Below are positions 33,843 through 42,383 of a DNA stretch of 64,000 bases, one piece after another. How positions within the stretch are numbered: the stretch's first letter is position 1; every line of letters begins with the position of its first letter. Made by a program: the position numbers and the translations under genes. This DNA is from an uncultured Bacteroides sp. (GTDB lineage: Bacteria > Bacteroidota > Bacteroidia > Bacteroidales > Bacteroidaceae), in the NCBI RefSeq assembly GCF_963676325.1, contig NZ_OY781099.1:1240001-1304000 (forward strand). Reading direction: 5' to 3'. Below the pieces are notes generated by a model, which was not told where the DNA came from, made no database searches, and saw only the letters and a program-made list of their open reading frames with translations.

Positions 33843-35786
33843 ATGAAAAAGATTCTCTCATTAACCTTATTAATGCTTTTTTTCGTTGTTCTTTCTTCTT
33901 TCTCGAAAAATGTATTGACAAGTCCTGATACCAGACTAAAGTCATCTGTTTATATCAAACAGGGGAAACCTTTCTGCAAACTAACCATGGATGGAACTCC
34001 AATTGTGAATGAAATATCGCTGGGGATAAAACTGACAACAGGAGATTTTACGTCCGATTTGAAATTAGTGGAGTCTTCAAAACCCAACTTCTCAGAGGAT
34101 AATTATAATCTGACGGTGAGTAAGATAAGAGACATAAAGACCAAAGCAAACACATCCGTTTACACTTTCATAAACTCTGCCGGGAAAAAGATAAAAATAG
34201 AATTCCGCCTGGCAAATGATGGTTTGGATTTCCGCTATTTAATTGATGGAAACAGTAAAGCTACAGTATTAGAAGAGGCAACAGCTTTTCAGATATCTAA
34301 AAATGCTTCCGGTTTCCTGCATCCCATGTCGAAAGCTCATACTAGCTGGGCGCGTACTAACCCCAGTTATGAAGAGAATTATGCGGTTGATGTGCCGGTA
34401 ACAACTGTTTCAAAAGATAAGCAAGGCTGGTGCTTTCCTGCTTTGTTCAAACTCTCTTCAAAAGCTAGTAAATCTCCTTATTGGTTTATGCTGAGTGAAA
34501 CCGGAACTGATGGCAATTATTGTGGTACACACCTTGCAGATGCAACTACCGAAGGTTTGTTTAAGATAGCTTATCCCGAAGCAGAACAAAATCTGGGTAC
34601 TGATCCGGTTTATCCAACTTTTATGCTTCCTTTTGCAACTCCATGGAGAATGATTGTTGTGGGAGATAACCTGAAGAAGATAGTGGAATCTACCATGGCT
34701 ACTGATTTAGTAAAACCAAAGTATAAGGCAAAATATAACTATAAACCGGGCAAAGCTTCCTGGAGCTGGCTGGTTCTGAAAGATAATAATACGACTTACG
34801 AAGTGCAACGCCAGTTTATTGATATGGCGGCTCAGCTTAAATTTGAATATTGCTTGATTGATGCATTGTGGGATACTAAAATAGGCCGTGAAAGAATGAA
34901 AGAATTGGCCGATTATGCAAAGACAAAGAACGTATCTCTTATTCTTTGGTACAATTCCAATGGGAAGTGGAATGATGCGAATCAAACTCCAAAGGATAAA
35001 ATGGATACCCGGGACATTCGCAGAGAAGAGATGAAATGGATGCAAAGCATAGGAGTGAAAGGTATCAAGGTTGACTTCTTTGGAGGAGACAAGCAAGCTA
35101 CCATGAAACTTTATGAAGATATTCTCACTGATGCCAATGACTTTGATATTACTGTAAACTTCCACGGAACAACCCTTCCTCGTGGATGGGAGAGGATGTA
35201 TCCTAATTTTGTTACAGCGGAAGCCGTGAAGGGAATGGAATTTTGCACCTTTGGTCAGGAAGCGGAAAACTTAAGACCACAGCATGCTTGTGTTTTGCCT
35301 TTTGTTCGTAATGCTGTAGCTCCAATGGACTTTACTCCACTTATTCTTAATCCTACTTTAGGAGAGAAAAAAGGATCCGGACCAGTTCGCCGCACTACGG
35401 ATGCTTTTGAACTGGCTTTGCCTGTAATCTTTTTCTCCGGCGTTCAGCATCTGGGACTTGTTCCTCAGAATCTACAGGATTATCCTCCTTTTGTGGCCAA
35501 TTATTTATCTGCTGTTCCAAATGTTTGGGACGAAACCCGATTAATTGATGGTTATCCCGGAAAATTGGTTGTAATGGCGCGCAGAAGCGGTGCCCATTGG
35601 TTTGTTGCAGCTATTAACGGAGAAAACAGCGATAAAGCAATTACTCTGGATCTTTCTTTTATAAAAGAGAAACAACTGAATTGCATCACCGATTCTCCAG
35701 ATGGAAAGCTTACTGATTCAATTATTGTTCCAGGAAAGTCTGTTACTTTTAAGCTGAAAGCTCACGGTGGACTGGTGATGTATTAA
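33843..35786 (+). CDS. Glycoside hydrolase family 97, retaining (alpha-galactosidase-like) type
   Basis: 647 aa, secreted (signal ends near SSFSKN). N-terminal beta-super-sandwich, then a (beta/alpha)8 barrel. In GH97 the inverting alpha-glucosidases (SusB) use Glu bases, whereas retaining alpha-galactosidases have an Asp nucleophile. Here the barrel has D411 in GIKVDFFGGDKQ and a candidate acid/base E466 in VKGMEF, matching the spacing of the retaining class. It is a single gene with its own terminator and is not in an obvious PUL. Confidence 0.87.
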   Translation: MKKILSLTLLMLFFVVLSSFSKNVLTSPDTRLKSSVYIKQGKPFCKLTMDGTPIVNEISLGIKLTTGDFTSDLKLVESSKPNFSEDNYNLTVSKIRDIKTKANTSVYTFINSAGKKIKIEFRLANDGLDFRYLIDGNSKATVLEEATAFQISKNASGFLHPMSKAHTSWARTNPSYEENYAVDVPVTTVSKDKQGWCFPALFKLSSKASKSPYWFMLSETGTDGNYCGTHLADATTEGLFKIAYPEAEQNLGTDPVYPTFMLPFATPWRMIVVGDNLKKIVESTMATDLVKPKYKAKYNYKPGKASWSWLVLKDNNTTYEVQRQFIDMAAQLKFEYCLIDALWDTKIGRERMKELADYAKTKNVSLILWYNSNGKWNDANQTPKDKMDTRDIRREEMKWMQSIGVKGIKVDFFGGDKQATMKLYEDILTDANDFDITVNFHGTTLPRGWERMYPNFVTAEAVKGMEFCTFGQEAENLRPQHACVLPFVRNAVAPMDFTPLILNPTLGEKKGSGPVRRTTDAFELALPVIFFSGVQHLGLVPQNLQDYPPFVANYLSAVPNVWDETRLIDGYPGKLVVMARRSGAHWFVAAINGENSDKAITLDLSFIKEKQLNCITDSPDGKLTDSIIVPGKSVTFKLKAHGGLVMY

Positions 35787-35851
35787 TTGAACATTTCCGT
35801 GGTTTATTGAGTTCCTGGTTCGTATTCTCAATAGACTTATAGAACTATATA

Positions 35852-35898
35852 ATAAATATCCTATCTGTTTTTCTGCGGAAAAATGGATAGGATATTTT
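35852..35898 (+). terminator. Terminator of GH97
   Basis: AAATATCCTATC (35854-35865) pairs perfectly with GATAGGATATTT (35886-35897); 20-nt loop. Confidence 0.75.
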
Positions 35899-35998
35899 GC
35901 TATTATAGGGAGATGATGCCATCTTTGAAAAATATCGCGCCAGAGTATAGCTGAACTCCGGTTTACTTTTTAAAATGTCCCTAGATTAATTTCTGCAT
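35899..35998. other. Non-coding, nothing recognised
   Basis: Between the GH97 terminator and the phased array I see no gene, dyad or promoter I can support. Confidence 0.5.
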
Positions 35999-36076
35999 CC
36001 TTGTACAAAAGAATGCATTCATCTGTACAAAACAATTAATTCTTTTGTACAGAAGAAAGATTTGTTTTGTACAAGG
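35999..36076. repeat. Phased palindrome array, TTGTACAA type, four units with alternative pairings
   Basis: TGTACA occurs at 36002, 36024, 36046 and 36068, exactly 22 bp apart. Units 1 and 2 read TGTACAAAA and units 3 and 4 read TTTTGTACA. Nested pairing: 35999-36010 with 36065-36076 (12 bp) and 36023-36032 with 36043-36052 (10 bp). Interleaved pairing: 36002-36014 with 36039-36051 (13 bp) and 36024-36035 with 36062-36073 (12 bp). Both sets are perfect and mutually exclusive. Confidence 0.8.
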
Positions 36077-36241
36077 TTACACAAACATCATTCCTGAAAA
36101 ATAAAATATCACTCGGGAGACAAAATGAAAGCCTGCAGCATTTCTATAAAAGTCTGGTGTGGTCTATTTATAGGCTAATAACAGCACTACATAAAATAAC
36201 CCCCAAAAAGGTATGCAATTACGCATTTTAGCCGTAAGTAG

Positions 36242-36366
36242 TTGATAATAAACAAAATACAAAAGCGCGTGGCTTTTATACATCCGCGTAGCTTTTTTTA
36301 TAAAGCTACGCGGGGATATTTTGCTTATTATCAATTATTTATGGTCGCTTTGCGTAGCTGCGTAGC
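36242..36366. repeat. Composite palindrome (three-way-junction-like) with GCGTAGC repeats
   Basis: Outer arms of 18 bp (36242-36259 / 36317-36334, one mismatch) enclose two hairpins. One is AAAAGC/GCTTTT (about 36262-36278); the other is CCGCGTAGCTTT (36284-36295) / AAAGCTACGCGG (36302-36313). Two more GCGTAGC copies follow at 36352 and 36360. There is no gene here. It may be a REP-like element, a small RNA, or a mobile-element remnant. Confidence 0.6.
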
Positions 36367-36402
36367 TTTTTGGAGATTTTATTATTTTATGTAGGAGTTA
36401 TC

Positions 36403-36444
36403 TTAATTACTGAAAACTAATTCTTCGCCTGAGGCATCTGCCAC
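36403..36444 (-). pseudogene. Decayed copy of the clpB 3' end
   Basis: These 42 nt match the last 13 codons plus stop of clpB (43224-43265) at 36 of 42 positions, on the same strand. Translated: VADASGEELVFSN and stop, against VVDALGEGLVFRN and stop in clpB. Similarity stops abruptly upstream, so this is a fragment and not a gene. Confidence 0.5.
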
Positions 36445-36613
36445 TCCTGAAAAGCTTATCTTCCAGACTCGTAAATCCGGAAGGCATCTGTTTACTGTCC
36501 GGATGGTATAACTTGATCACATAGTTTGAATAAAAATAGCCGTATGACGGGAGACTTCTGATAATTTCTTTATTAATTTCTACTTGATAATATATAACCT
36601 CAAAATATTATTA

Positions 36614-36627
36614 GTTAAACCTTTAAC
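36614..36627. promoter_or_regulatory. Candidate MarR operator
   Basis: GTTAAACCTTTAAC, a 6-bp dyad with a 2-bp centre, lies 20 bp upstream of the -7 box of the efflux operon. MarR-type repressors commonly bind such sites to control their own operon. Confidence 0.4.
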
Positions 36628-36646
36628 CTTTTTGTTCCATAATTTG

Positions 36647-36654
36647 TATCTTTG
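36647..36654 (+). promoter_or_regulatory. -7 element of the efflux operon
   Basis: TATCTTTG 22 bp upstream of the marR-type start codon. The -33 region is occupied by the dyad at 36614-36627. Confidence 0.6.
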
Positions 36655-36676
36655 CAGCGTTCTTTAATAAGGAAAT

Positions 36677-37120
36677 ATGGATAAAACAGAATCATTGCGA
36701 GAATTTATGCAGACAATCTTGCAAACTAGAGCTTCTTTTAAACAAGCTATACAAAGAAGTTTAAGGAAACATAATATAGACATAACATATGAGATGCTGC
36801 AGGTTATGGCTTGTCTTTGGAAACATGAAGGGGTTAACCAACAAGAATTGGCAGATAAAACATTTAAGGATAAAGCCAGCCTTACTTACTTAATCAATAA
36901 TCTCGAAAAGAGGGGGCTTGTTGTGAGGCAGGAAGATCCTAATGATAGGCGAAATAAGCTGATTATGGTGACAGAGCGTGGACATGTATGGCAAGAAAAA
37001 ATGCAGCCGTTGATAAATAAAATACATGAATTTGCAGCTGAACGAATTGATATGGAAAATATAGAGGATCATATAACTTTTTTACGGAAACTAGACAATG
37101 AGTTTAAAAATATTCAATAA
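36677..37120 (+). CDS. MarR family transcriptional regulator
   Basis: 147 aa winged-helix dimer. EMLQVMACLWKHEGVNQQELADKTFKDKASLTYLINNLEKRGLVVRQEDPNDRRNK-like text, seen in pieces (INNLEKRGLVVRQEDPNDRR), carries the recognition helix and the wing with the DxRxK basic residues. It is the first gene of a four-gene efflux operon and its 3' end overlaps the next gene by 23 bp. It most likely represses the operon until a toxic compound binds. Confidence 0.93.
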   Translation: MDKTESLREFMQTILQTRASFKQAIQRSLRKHNIDITYEMLQVMACLWKHEGVNQQELADKTFKDKASLTYLINNLEKRGLVVRQEDPNDRRNKLIMVTERGHVWQEKMQPLINKIHEFAAERIDMENIEDHITFLRKLDNEFKNIQ

Positions 37121-38414
37121 ATACTTTCTTATAATTTTATTTATCTTTAATGCAACCGTTCAGGCGCAAGACGTTCATCTCCTTGGAATTAATGACCTCT
37201 TTAAACTTGGAATTGAAAACAGCCTGAAGGTAAAGGCGGACAAGGTAAATGAGAATATAGCAGTTGATGAAGAGGCTACGGCCAAAACCGGCTTATTACC
37301 GGATATTACAGTAGGCTTAATCGGTGGATATATTGGAGATCCAACAGTTTTTAAGCAAGGACTGACTGATGCTGTTCACCCTTATATGCCGGATTGGAGC
37401 CAAAGCTATAATGTGGAGGTTGTGCAACCTTTGTATCGTGGAGGTAAGATTAAACGTTCCATTGAGAAAGCTGCTTTGCAGAAAGAATTGGCTCAGCTTA
37501 CAGCTCGCAAAGATATAGCCGAGATGAAGCTGGTTTTAATCGGTCGTTATCTGGATTTATTCAGGTTGTATAAACAGCAGGAAGTAATGAACCGGAATAT
37601 CGAAGAAGCCAAACAGCGGTTGCATGATATACAACAGATGAAGAAGCAGGGAATGGTTACCGGAAATGACTTGATCCGAAGTGAATTGCAACTAACAAAT
37701 TATAATCTGACTTTAAGAGAGGTAGAAGATAATATCCGGATTAGTTCACAACAGTTGGATATTGCTCTTGGATTAAATGAGGATTTATTGCTAAAGCCGG
37801 ATAATAATCTGTTGGAGCAACCTTTATCTTTAACTTCGTATGAAGAATATGTGCAGCAAGCCAGTAGTCAGTATCCCGAATTACGGCTGGCAGAGAATGG
37901 AATAAAACTTGCACGTAAAAATGAAGAAATGGTGCGTGCAGATAATCTTCCTTCACTCTCTTTACGGGCTGCCAATACTTTGGCACGTCCAATTACTACC
38001 ACTTCACCAGCTCAGGATATGTATCTTAATAGCTGGAATGTATCATTGGTCTTGTCCTACAAACTTTCCGGATTGTATCAGAATAAAAAGAAAGTCAGTG
38101 CTGCGAAACATTCAGTTACCTTGCAGCAAATACAACGGGAACAACAAGAGCAGAATATTCGGACGGGGATAAAAAGTGCTTTCATAAGGCATAAAGAGGC
38201 AACCGATAGGGTAGATGCTTTGACTTTGTCTGTGGAACAGGCAAATGACAACTATAGGATTGTTTATAACAAATATAAGAACAAGTTGGCCGTACTGACA
38301 GATATACTTGATGCAAGTGGGGTAAAACTGGAAGCAGAGATGCAGTTGACTACTGCGAAAGCCAATGTGATGTATACTTATTACCAATTACTGCGTGCAA
38401 GTGGTAACTTATAA
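37098..38414 (+). CDS. TolC-like outer-membrane efflux protein
   Basis: 438 aa with signal peptide (YFLIILFIFNATVQAQ). Two OEP repeats of long heptad-rich helices separated by beta segments, as in TolC trimers. It would form the outer-membrane exit duct for the HlyD/MFS pair behind it. The start overlaps marR; 13 bp separate it from the HlyD gene. Confidence 0.92.
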   Translation: MSLKIFNKYFLIILFIFNATVQAQDVHLLGINDLFKLGIENSLKVKADKVNENIAVDEEATAKTGLLPDITVGLIGGYIGDPTVFKQGLTDAVHPYMPDWSQSYNVEVVQPLYRGGKIKRSIEKAALQKELAQLTARKDIAEMKLVLIGRYLDLFRLYKQQEVMNRNIEEAKQRLHDIQQMKKQGMVTGNDLIRSELQLTNYNLTLREVEDNIRISSQQLDIALGLNEDLLLKPDNNLLEQPLSLTSYEEYVQQASSQYPELRLAENGIKLARKNEEMVRADNLPSLSLRAANTLARPITTTSPAQDMYLNSWNVSLVLSYKLSGLYQNKKKVSAAKHSVTLQQIQREQQEQNIRTGIKSAFIRHKEATDRVDALTLSVEQANDNYRIVYNKYKNKLAVLTDILDASGVKLEAEMQLTTAKANVMYTYYQLLRASGNL

Positions 38415-38427
38415 ATAAAGGAAAAAG

Positions 38428-39537
38428 ATGGACGAAAAGAAATCAGGAGAACACGCACATAAAGAAAAGAAGTCTCATCAGCATAAGATGATGAAACTTA
38501 AAAATCGCTTGATGCGTAATATTATAGTGAACACAATTTGTATTTCACTTGCTGTTGTAGCAATAGGTTGGGCTATTCATTATTTCAGACGTTATTATGT
38601 TTATGAAATAACAAATGATGCTGTTGTTGATCAGTACATTACACCAATCAGTGTTCGGGTGAGCGGATATATTAAGGAAGTCAGGTTTACAGAACACCAA
38701 CAAGTAAAAGCAGGCGATACATTATTGATACTGGACGACAGAGAATTCCGGATTAAGATGATGGATGCTCAGGCAGGACTGATGGATGCTGAAGCTTCTT
38801 CGGATGCATTACAATCTACAGTGAATACTACCCGGAGTAATGTTGCTGTTTCGGAAGCTAATATTGCCGAAACCAAGGCAAGGTTATGGAAACTGGAACA
38901 GGATGAAAAACGTTATTCAGCACTTCTAAAGGAAGACGCTGTTTCCGGACAACAATATGAGCAGGTGAAAAGTGAATTGGATGCTATGCGAGCTCGTTAT
39001 CAGGCATTAATAAGCCAGAAGAATTCCGCTGAGTCACAATCGGCCGAGGCGGGTAAGAAAACAGGAAGTGGTTCGGCTATTATTTTAAGGAAGAAGGCGG
39101 AACTGGAAATGGCTAAACTGAATCTGTCATACACGGTAGTAACTGCTCCTTATGATGGTTTCATGGGAAGAAGAACTTTGGAGAACGGACAATTAATTCA
39201 GGCGGGGCAAACTGTTTCAAATATAATCCGTGGAAATGAGAAATGGATTACAGCAAATTATAAAGAGACTCAAATAGCTAATATCTATATAGGACAGGAG
39301 GTAAGAATAAAGGTGGATGCATTTAATGGAAAAGTATTCCACGGAAAGGTTACAGCTATAAGTGAGGCTACAGGATCTAAGTATTCTCTTTTACCAACCG
39401 ATAATAGTGCCGGCAATTTCGTGAAGGTGCAGCAACGCATTCCAGTCCGGATTGACCTGACAGATGTTCTTCCAGGTGATAAAGCTTTGTTACGTGCAGG
39501 AATGATGGTGGAAACCGAAGCAAAAATCAGGAAGTAA
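38428..39537 (+). CDS. HlyD/EmrA family membrane-fusion protein
   Basis: 369 aa. A His/Lys-rich cytoplasmic N-terminus and a single membrane helix (IIVNTICISLAVVAIGWAIHYF) precede a biotinyl-lipoyl half (VRVSGYIKEVRFTEHQQVKAGDTLLILDDREF). A coiled-coil hairpin at about residues 110-215 follows, then the second lipoyl half and beta barrel (APYDGFMGRRTLENGQLIQAGQ). It bridges the MFS pump to the TolC-like duct. 12 bp before the MFS gene. Confidence 0.93.
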   Translation: MDEKKSGEHAHKEKKSHQHKMMKLKNRLMRNIIVNTICISLAVVAIGWAIHYFRRYYVYEITNDAVVDQYITPISVRVSGYIKEVRFTEHQQVKAGDTLLILDDREFRIKMMDAQAGLMDAEASSDALQSTVNTTRSNVAVSEANIAETKARLWKLEQDEKRYSALLKEDAVSGQQYEQVKSELDAMRARYQALISQKNSAESQSAEAGKKTGSGSAIILRKKAELEMAKLNLSYTVVTAPYDGFMGRRTLENGQLIQAGQTVSNIIRGNEKWITANYKETQIANIYIGQEVRIKVDAFNGKVFHGKVTAISEATGSKYSLLPTDNSAGNFVKVQQRIPVRIDLTDVLPGDKALLRAGMMVETEAKIRK

Positions 39538-39549
39538 ACGCGGAATAAT

Positions 39550-41148
39550 ATGGGGAAGAAACATGATATTCCATTGCGTAAGTGGGTTCCTTACTGGATG
39601 GGTATAGTTATCACTTTTGTGGTAATGGTTCCTGTGATGTTGCTGAATGGTACATATACAGGATCAAGCGTAGATATTTCCAGTTCCCTTGGTGTGTTGA
39701 CTGAAGATATATCAATGGCTTTTTTTGCTACTACAGCAGGAATGGTAGTTGCTTATCCGCTTTATTCGAAGGTGAGGCCAATTACAACAACCAAAACTAT
39801 TATATTATCGAATCTTACTTTGCAAATATTACTGGCTTTTATTTGCGGACGAACAGCTCACATTGAATTGCTTACTTTGTGCAGCTTCCTTATTGGGTTT
39901 TTGCGTGCATTTGTCATTATTGAAATAGTTAAGATTCTAAAACCATTTTTCTCTAAACGGGATATTCGGTCGGAATTTTATGCATTCTTTTACCCACTCG
40001 TATTTTGCCTTAACCAGATATCCATGATTGTTACCGCAGCATTGGCTTATCACTATCAGTGGCAATACATGTATTACTTGATTATAGGATTGCTGTTAGT
40101 CGCTATTATTTTGGTATTGGTATGTTTCCGATTTGGGAAAAGACAGATAAAGATTCCTCTCAAGGATATTGACTGGATAAGTGTGGCCATGATTTCTGTT
40201 TTGTTGCTGACTATTATCTATGTGGTTACTTACGGGAAAATAAGAGACTGGTTTGATGATCCAACAATTTTAGCTGGTTCGTTATTTATACCAGTTCTTG
40301 GATGGTTTTTCATCAGAAGACAGCGCAAGCATGAAAACCCTTATCTTAACTTAGGAGGGCTTTTAGGGCATAAACCTATTATTGCTTATTTCTTTATGGC
40401 AATAACAGCTGTGTTTAATTCCTCGGGTTTACTTCTCAGTCAGTACTCAACAACAGTATTGCGCATTGATAGTGTGCAAACAAATGAGCTGACTCTTTGG
40501 TTATTCCCAGGTTATTTAATTTCTGCAGCTATTTGTTACTGGTGGTTTAATGCTCAAATCTGGAGGTTTCGGGTACTTATCTTCTGGGGAATGGCCTGTT
40601 TTGTGGCATATTTTTCACTGCTTTACTTCGGACTCACCCCTGATGGAACATATGAATTCCTTTATCTTCCAATGGTATTCCGAGGGATGGGGGCAATGAT
40701 CCTCTTTATCGCTTTCGGTGTATTTGCAGCAGAAGGATTGCATCCACGTTTGACACTTGTAAACGCTTTTTTTATGATTACTGTTAGAGGCGTGTTATCT
40801 CCGGCTATTGGTAGTTCTTTCTTTAGTAATATGCTTTATCGCTTTCAGCAGAAGAACCTGATGATTCTATCTGAAGGATTGGATATGCAGAATCCTTTGT
40901 CTGCATCCCGATATACTCAAAGTCTGAATAGTGCATTGGCACAAGGCCATCCTTTGACAGAAGCTCAGCAATTGGCTACCCAGGCATTATATAATAGTAC
41001 CCAGATACAGGCGCTGGTAGTTAGTATTAAACAGTTGATAGGATATATGCTTATTGCTGCTATTGTAATTATGGTAATTTCCCGTTTTACTCCATTCCAT
41101 AAGACATTGAAAGTCGCTGTTCCAAGAACAGGCGAGGATATGGTTTAA
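39550..41148 (+). CDS. DHA2/EmrB-type MFS drug transporter
   Basis: 532 aa with about 14 transmembrane segments, consistent with the EmrB/QacA drug:proton antiporter subfamily. The typical N-terminal acidic motif is weak. Partners in the same operon (MarR, OMF, HlyD) make a tripartite EmrAB-TolC-like exporter of hydrophobic toxicants or fatty acids. Last gene before a long perfect hairpin. Confidence 0.9.
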   Translation: MGKKHDIPLRKWVPYWMGIVITFVVMVPVMLLNGTYTGSSVDISSSLGVLTEDISMAFFATTAGMVVAYPLYSKVRPITTTKTIILSNLTLQILLAFICGRTAHIELLTLCSFLIGFLRAFVIIEIVKILKPFFSKRDIRSEFYAFFYPLVFCLNQISMIVTAALAYHYQWQYMYYLIIGLLLVAIILVLVCFRFGKRQIKIPLKDIDWISVAMISVLLLTIIYVVTYGKIRDWFDDPTILAGSLFIPVLGWFFIRRQRKHENPYLNLGGLLGHKPIIAYFFMAITAVFNSSGLLLSQYSTTVLRIDSVQTNELTLWLFPGYLISAAICYWWFNAQIWRFRVLIFWGMACFVAYFSLLYFGLTPDGTYEFLYLPMVFRGMGAMILFIAFGVFAAEGLHPRLTLVNAFFMITVRGVLSPAIGSSFFSNMLYRFQQKNLMILSEGLDMQNPLSASRYTQSLNSALAQGHPLTEAQQLATQALYNSTQIQALVVSIKQLIGYMLIAAIVIMVISRFTPFHKTLKVAVPRTGEDMV

Positions 41149-41157
41149 TCTTGTCAC

Positions 41158-41211
41158 AAATATTCTTTTTACTTTTTTCCTATACTTTTGAAAAAAGTAA
41201 AAAGAATATTT
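41158..41211 (+). terminator. Long hairpin ending the efflux operon
   Basis: A perfect 22-bp inverted repeat (41158-41179 and 41190-41211) with a 10-nt loop. A/T-rich with internal T and A runs on each arm, so it may act in both directions. Confidence 0.75.
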
Positions 41212-41229
41212 GGTTTATAATATAAACTA
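41210..41229. promoter_or_regulatory. Operator copy 1 (GTTTATAATATAAAC)
   Basis: Palindrome GTTTATA-A-TATAAAC at 41213-41227, just upstream of the -7 box. With flanks, the 20 bp 41210-41229 are perfectly repeated in inverted form at 41292-41311. Confidence 0.7.
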
Positions 41230-41232
41230 CTT

Positions 41233-41240
41233 TATATTTG
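41233..41240 (+). promoter_or_regulatory. -7 element of the two-gene regulator operon
   Basis: TATATTTG, sitting between the two operator copies. Transcription from about 41247 would give a leader of about 90 nt. Confidence 0.65.
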
Positions 41241-41245
41241 CACCG

Positions 41246-41275
41246 AGCAATCAAGAAGTGTACAGCTTGATTGCT
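41246..41275 (+). promoter_or_regulatory. Leader hairpin, possible attenuator
   Basis: AGCAATCAAG (41246-41255) and CTTGATTGCT (41266-41275) form a perfect 10-bp stem at the very start of the predicted transcript, followed by a T-rich stretch. It could terminate or protect the RNA. Confidence 0.5.
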
Positions 41276-41291
41276 TATTTTTATCCGGATA

Positions 41292-41311
41292 TAGTTTATA
41301 TTATAAACCAA
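41292..41311. promoter_or_regulatory. Operator copy 2 (GTTTATATTATAAAC)
   Basis: Exact inverted copy of the 20 bp at 41210-41229, centre-to-centre 81 bp, and located in the leader 25 bp before the first start codon. Two sites around a promoter suggest looping repression. Confidence 0.7.
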
Positions 41312-41335
41312 TTTACGAATTAATTAAAAAGAACT

Positions 41336-41947
41336 ATGGAAGAGAAAACGTTAACAGAGAAAGAAAGCATTGAACTTATTTCTAAAATGATTCAGGAAAC
41401 AAAAGAAGGAATGCGTGAAGGTTCAGGAAATATGTTTCTTTTATGGGGATATGTTTCAACTATTGTTTCATTGGCAATCTATTTTGGCTACAATGCAACG
41501 GGCAATTCAAATATATTCTGGCTTTGGTGGTTAATACCGGCAATAGGATGGCCGGTGATGATATACATGCTTAAAAGGAAGAAAAAAAGAGTTGTGACCT
41601 ATGTAGATAAGGTGATAGGATATATCTGGACCATTCTGGGAGTTTGTGCAATGTTGGTTCCTATATTTAGCTTTACACAACCTATAGGGACATTCCCGAT
41701 TTTATTTATGGAAGCATTACTTATAAATATCGGAGTAACAATGACAGGGATGGTTATTAAGTACAAATTACTTATAGTTTCTGGTTTTATCGGCATTTTA
41801 TTTAGCTTTATGCTGCTGTTTGTTCACGGTTTGTCGTGTATACTTGTATTTGCAGCAATGTTTGTTATATTAATGATTATTCCGGGGCATGCATTGAATG
41901 CCGCAAGCAAAAAAACTAAAAAGAATGGCTTATGTTCAGAGAATTAG
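41336..41947 (+). CDS. Integral membrane protein of unknown function
   Basis: 203 aa. A short charged N-terminus (KESIELISKMIQETKEGMREGSGNMFLLWGY) precedes about five transmembrane helices. The pattern is common in Bacteroidetes beside small winged-helix regulators. The 3' end overlaps that regulator by 16 bp, so the membrane protein may sense or signal to it. I do not recognise a biochemical function. Confidence 0.8.
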   Translation: MEEKTLTEKESIELISKMIQETKEGMREGSGNMFLLWGYVSTIVSLAIYFGYNATGNSNIFWLWWLIPAIGWPVMIYMLKRKKKRVVTYVDKVIGYIWTILGVCAMLVPIFSFTQPIGTFPILFMEALLINIGVTMTGMVIKYKLLIVSGFIGILFSFMLLFVHGLSCILVFAAMFVILMIIPGHALNAASKKTKKNGLCSEN

Positions 41948-42213
41948 ATCCGTTACTTCATTCACAACTTCGCCTTGGTGTAATGGCCATTCTTATGAAT
42001 GTGGAAGAGGCTGATTTTGTGTATCTGAAGGAAAAAACTCAGTCAACTGCGGGTAATCTCAGTGTACAGTTGGATAAACTTTCAGAAGCTGGTTATATAA
42101 AAGTGGAGAAAAGCTTTGTTGGAAAGAAAACGCATACGGCTTGCCGGATTTTACCTTTAGGTAGAAAAGCATTTGCAAGCTATGTTCAGGCTCTTAAAGA
42201 TTATATCGGATAA
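41932..42213 (+). CDS. Small winged-helix transcriptional regulator
   Basis: 93 aa, essentially one winged-helix domain. LRLGVMAILMNVEEADFVYLKEKTQSTAGNLSVQLDKL, cited in parts (KEKTQSTAGNLSVQLDKL), contains the recognition helix. The wing is IKVEKSFVGKKTHTACRILPLG, again MarR/ArsR-like (HTH_34 type). It probably binds the duplicated palindrome ahead of this operon and represses it. Confidence 0.88.
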   Translation: MFRELDPLLHSQLRLGVMAILMNVEEADFVYLKEKTQSTAGNLSVQLDKLSEAGYIKVEKSFVGKKTHTACRILPLGRKAFASYVQALKDYIG

Positions 42214-42383
42214 TATATTTATGACTTGTTTTTCCAGGCTTTTCAGTGAAATTATGGCCTAATAACATATTAAACGAATTAAATATCAAAGAATAAATTC
42301 TTGTATTTAATATTAAAGTTAACAATATGAAAGTACGGACTGTGAAGTTCGTGCTTTTGCTCAAATCTAATAAAAAAGGAACT

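Noticed and set aside
35999..36076. CRISPR array
   Set aside because: Units are 8-10 bp palindromes with 12-14 bp gaps, far too short for CRISPR, and no cas genes are present.
36408..36600. Longer minus-strand coding remnant upstream of the clpB tail
   Set aside because: Frames there give plausible short peptides, but none continues the clpB frame and stops interrupt all of them.
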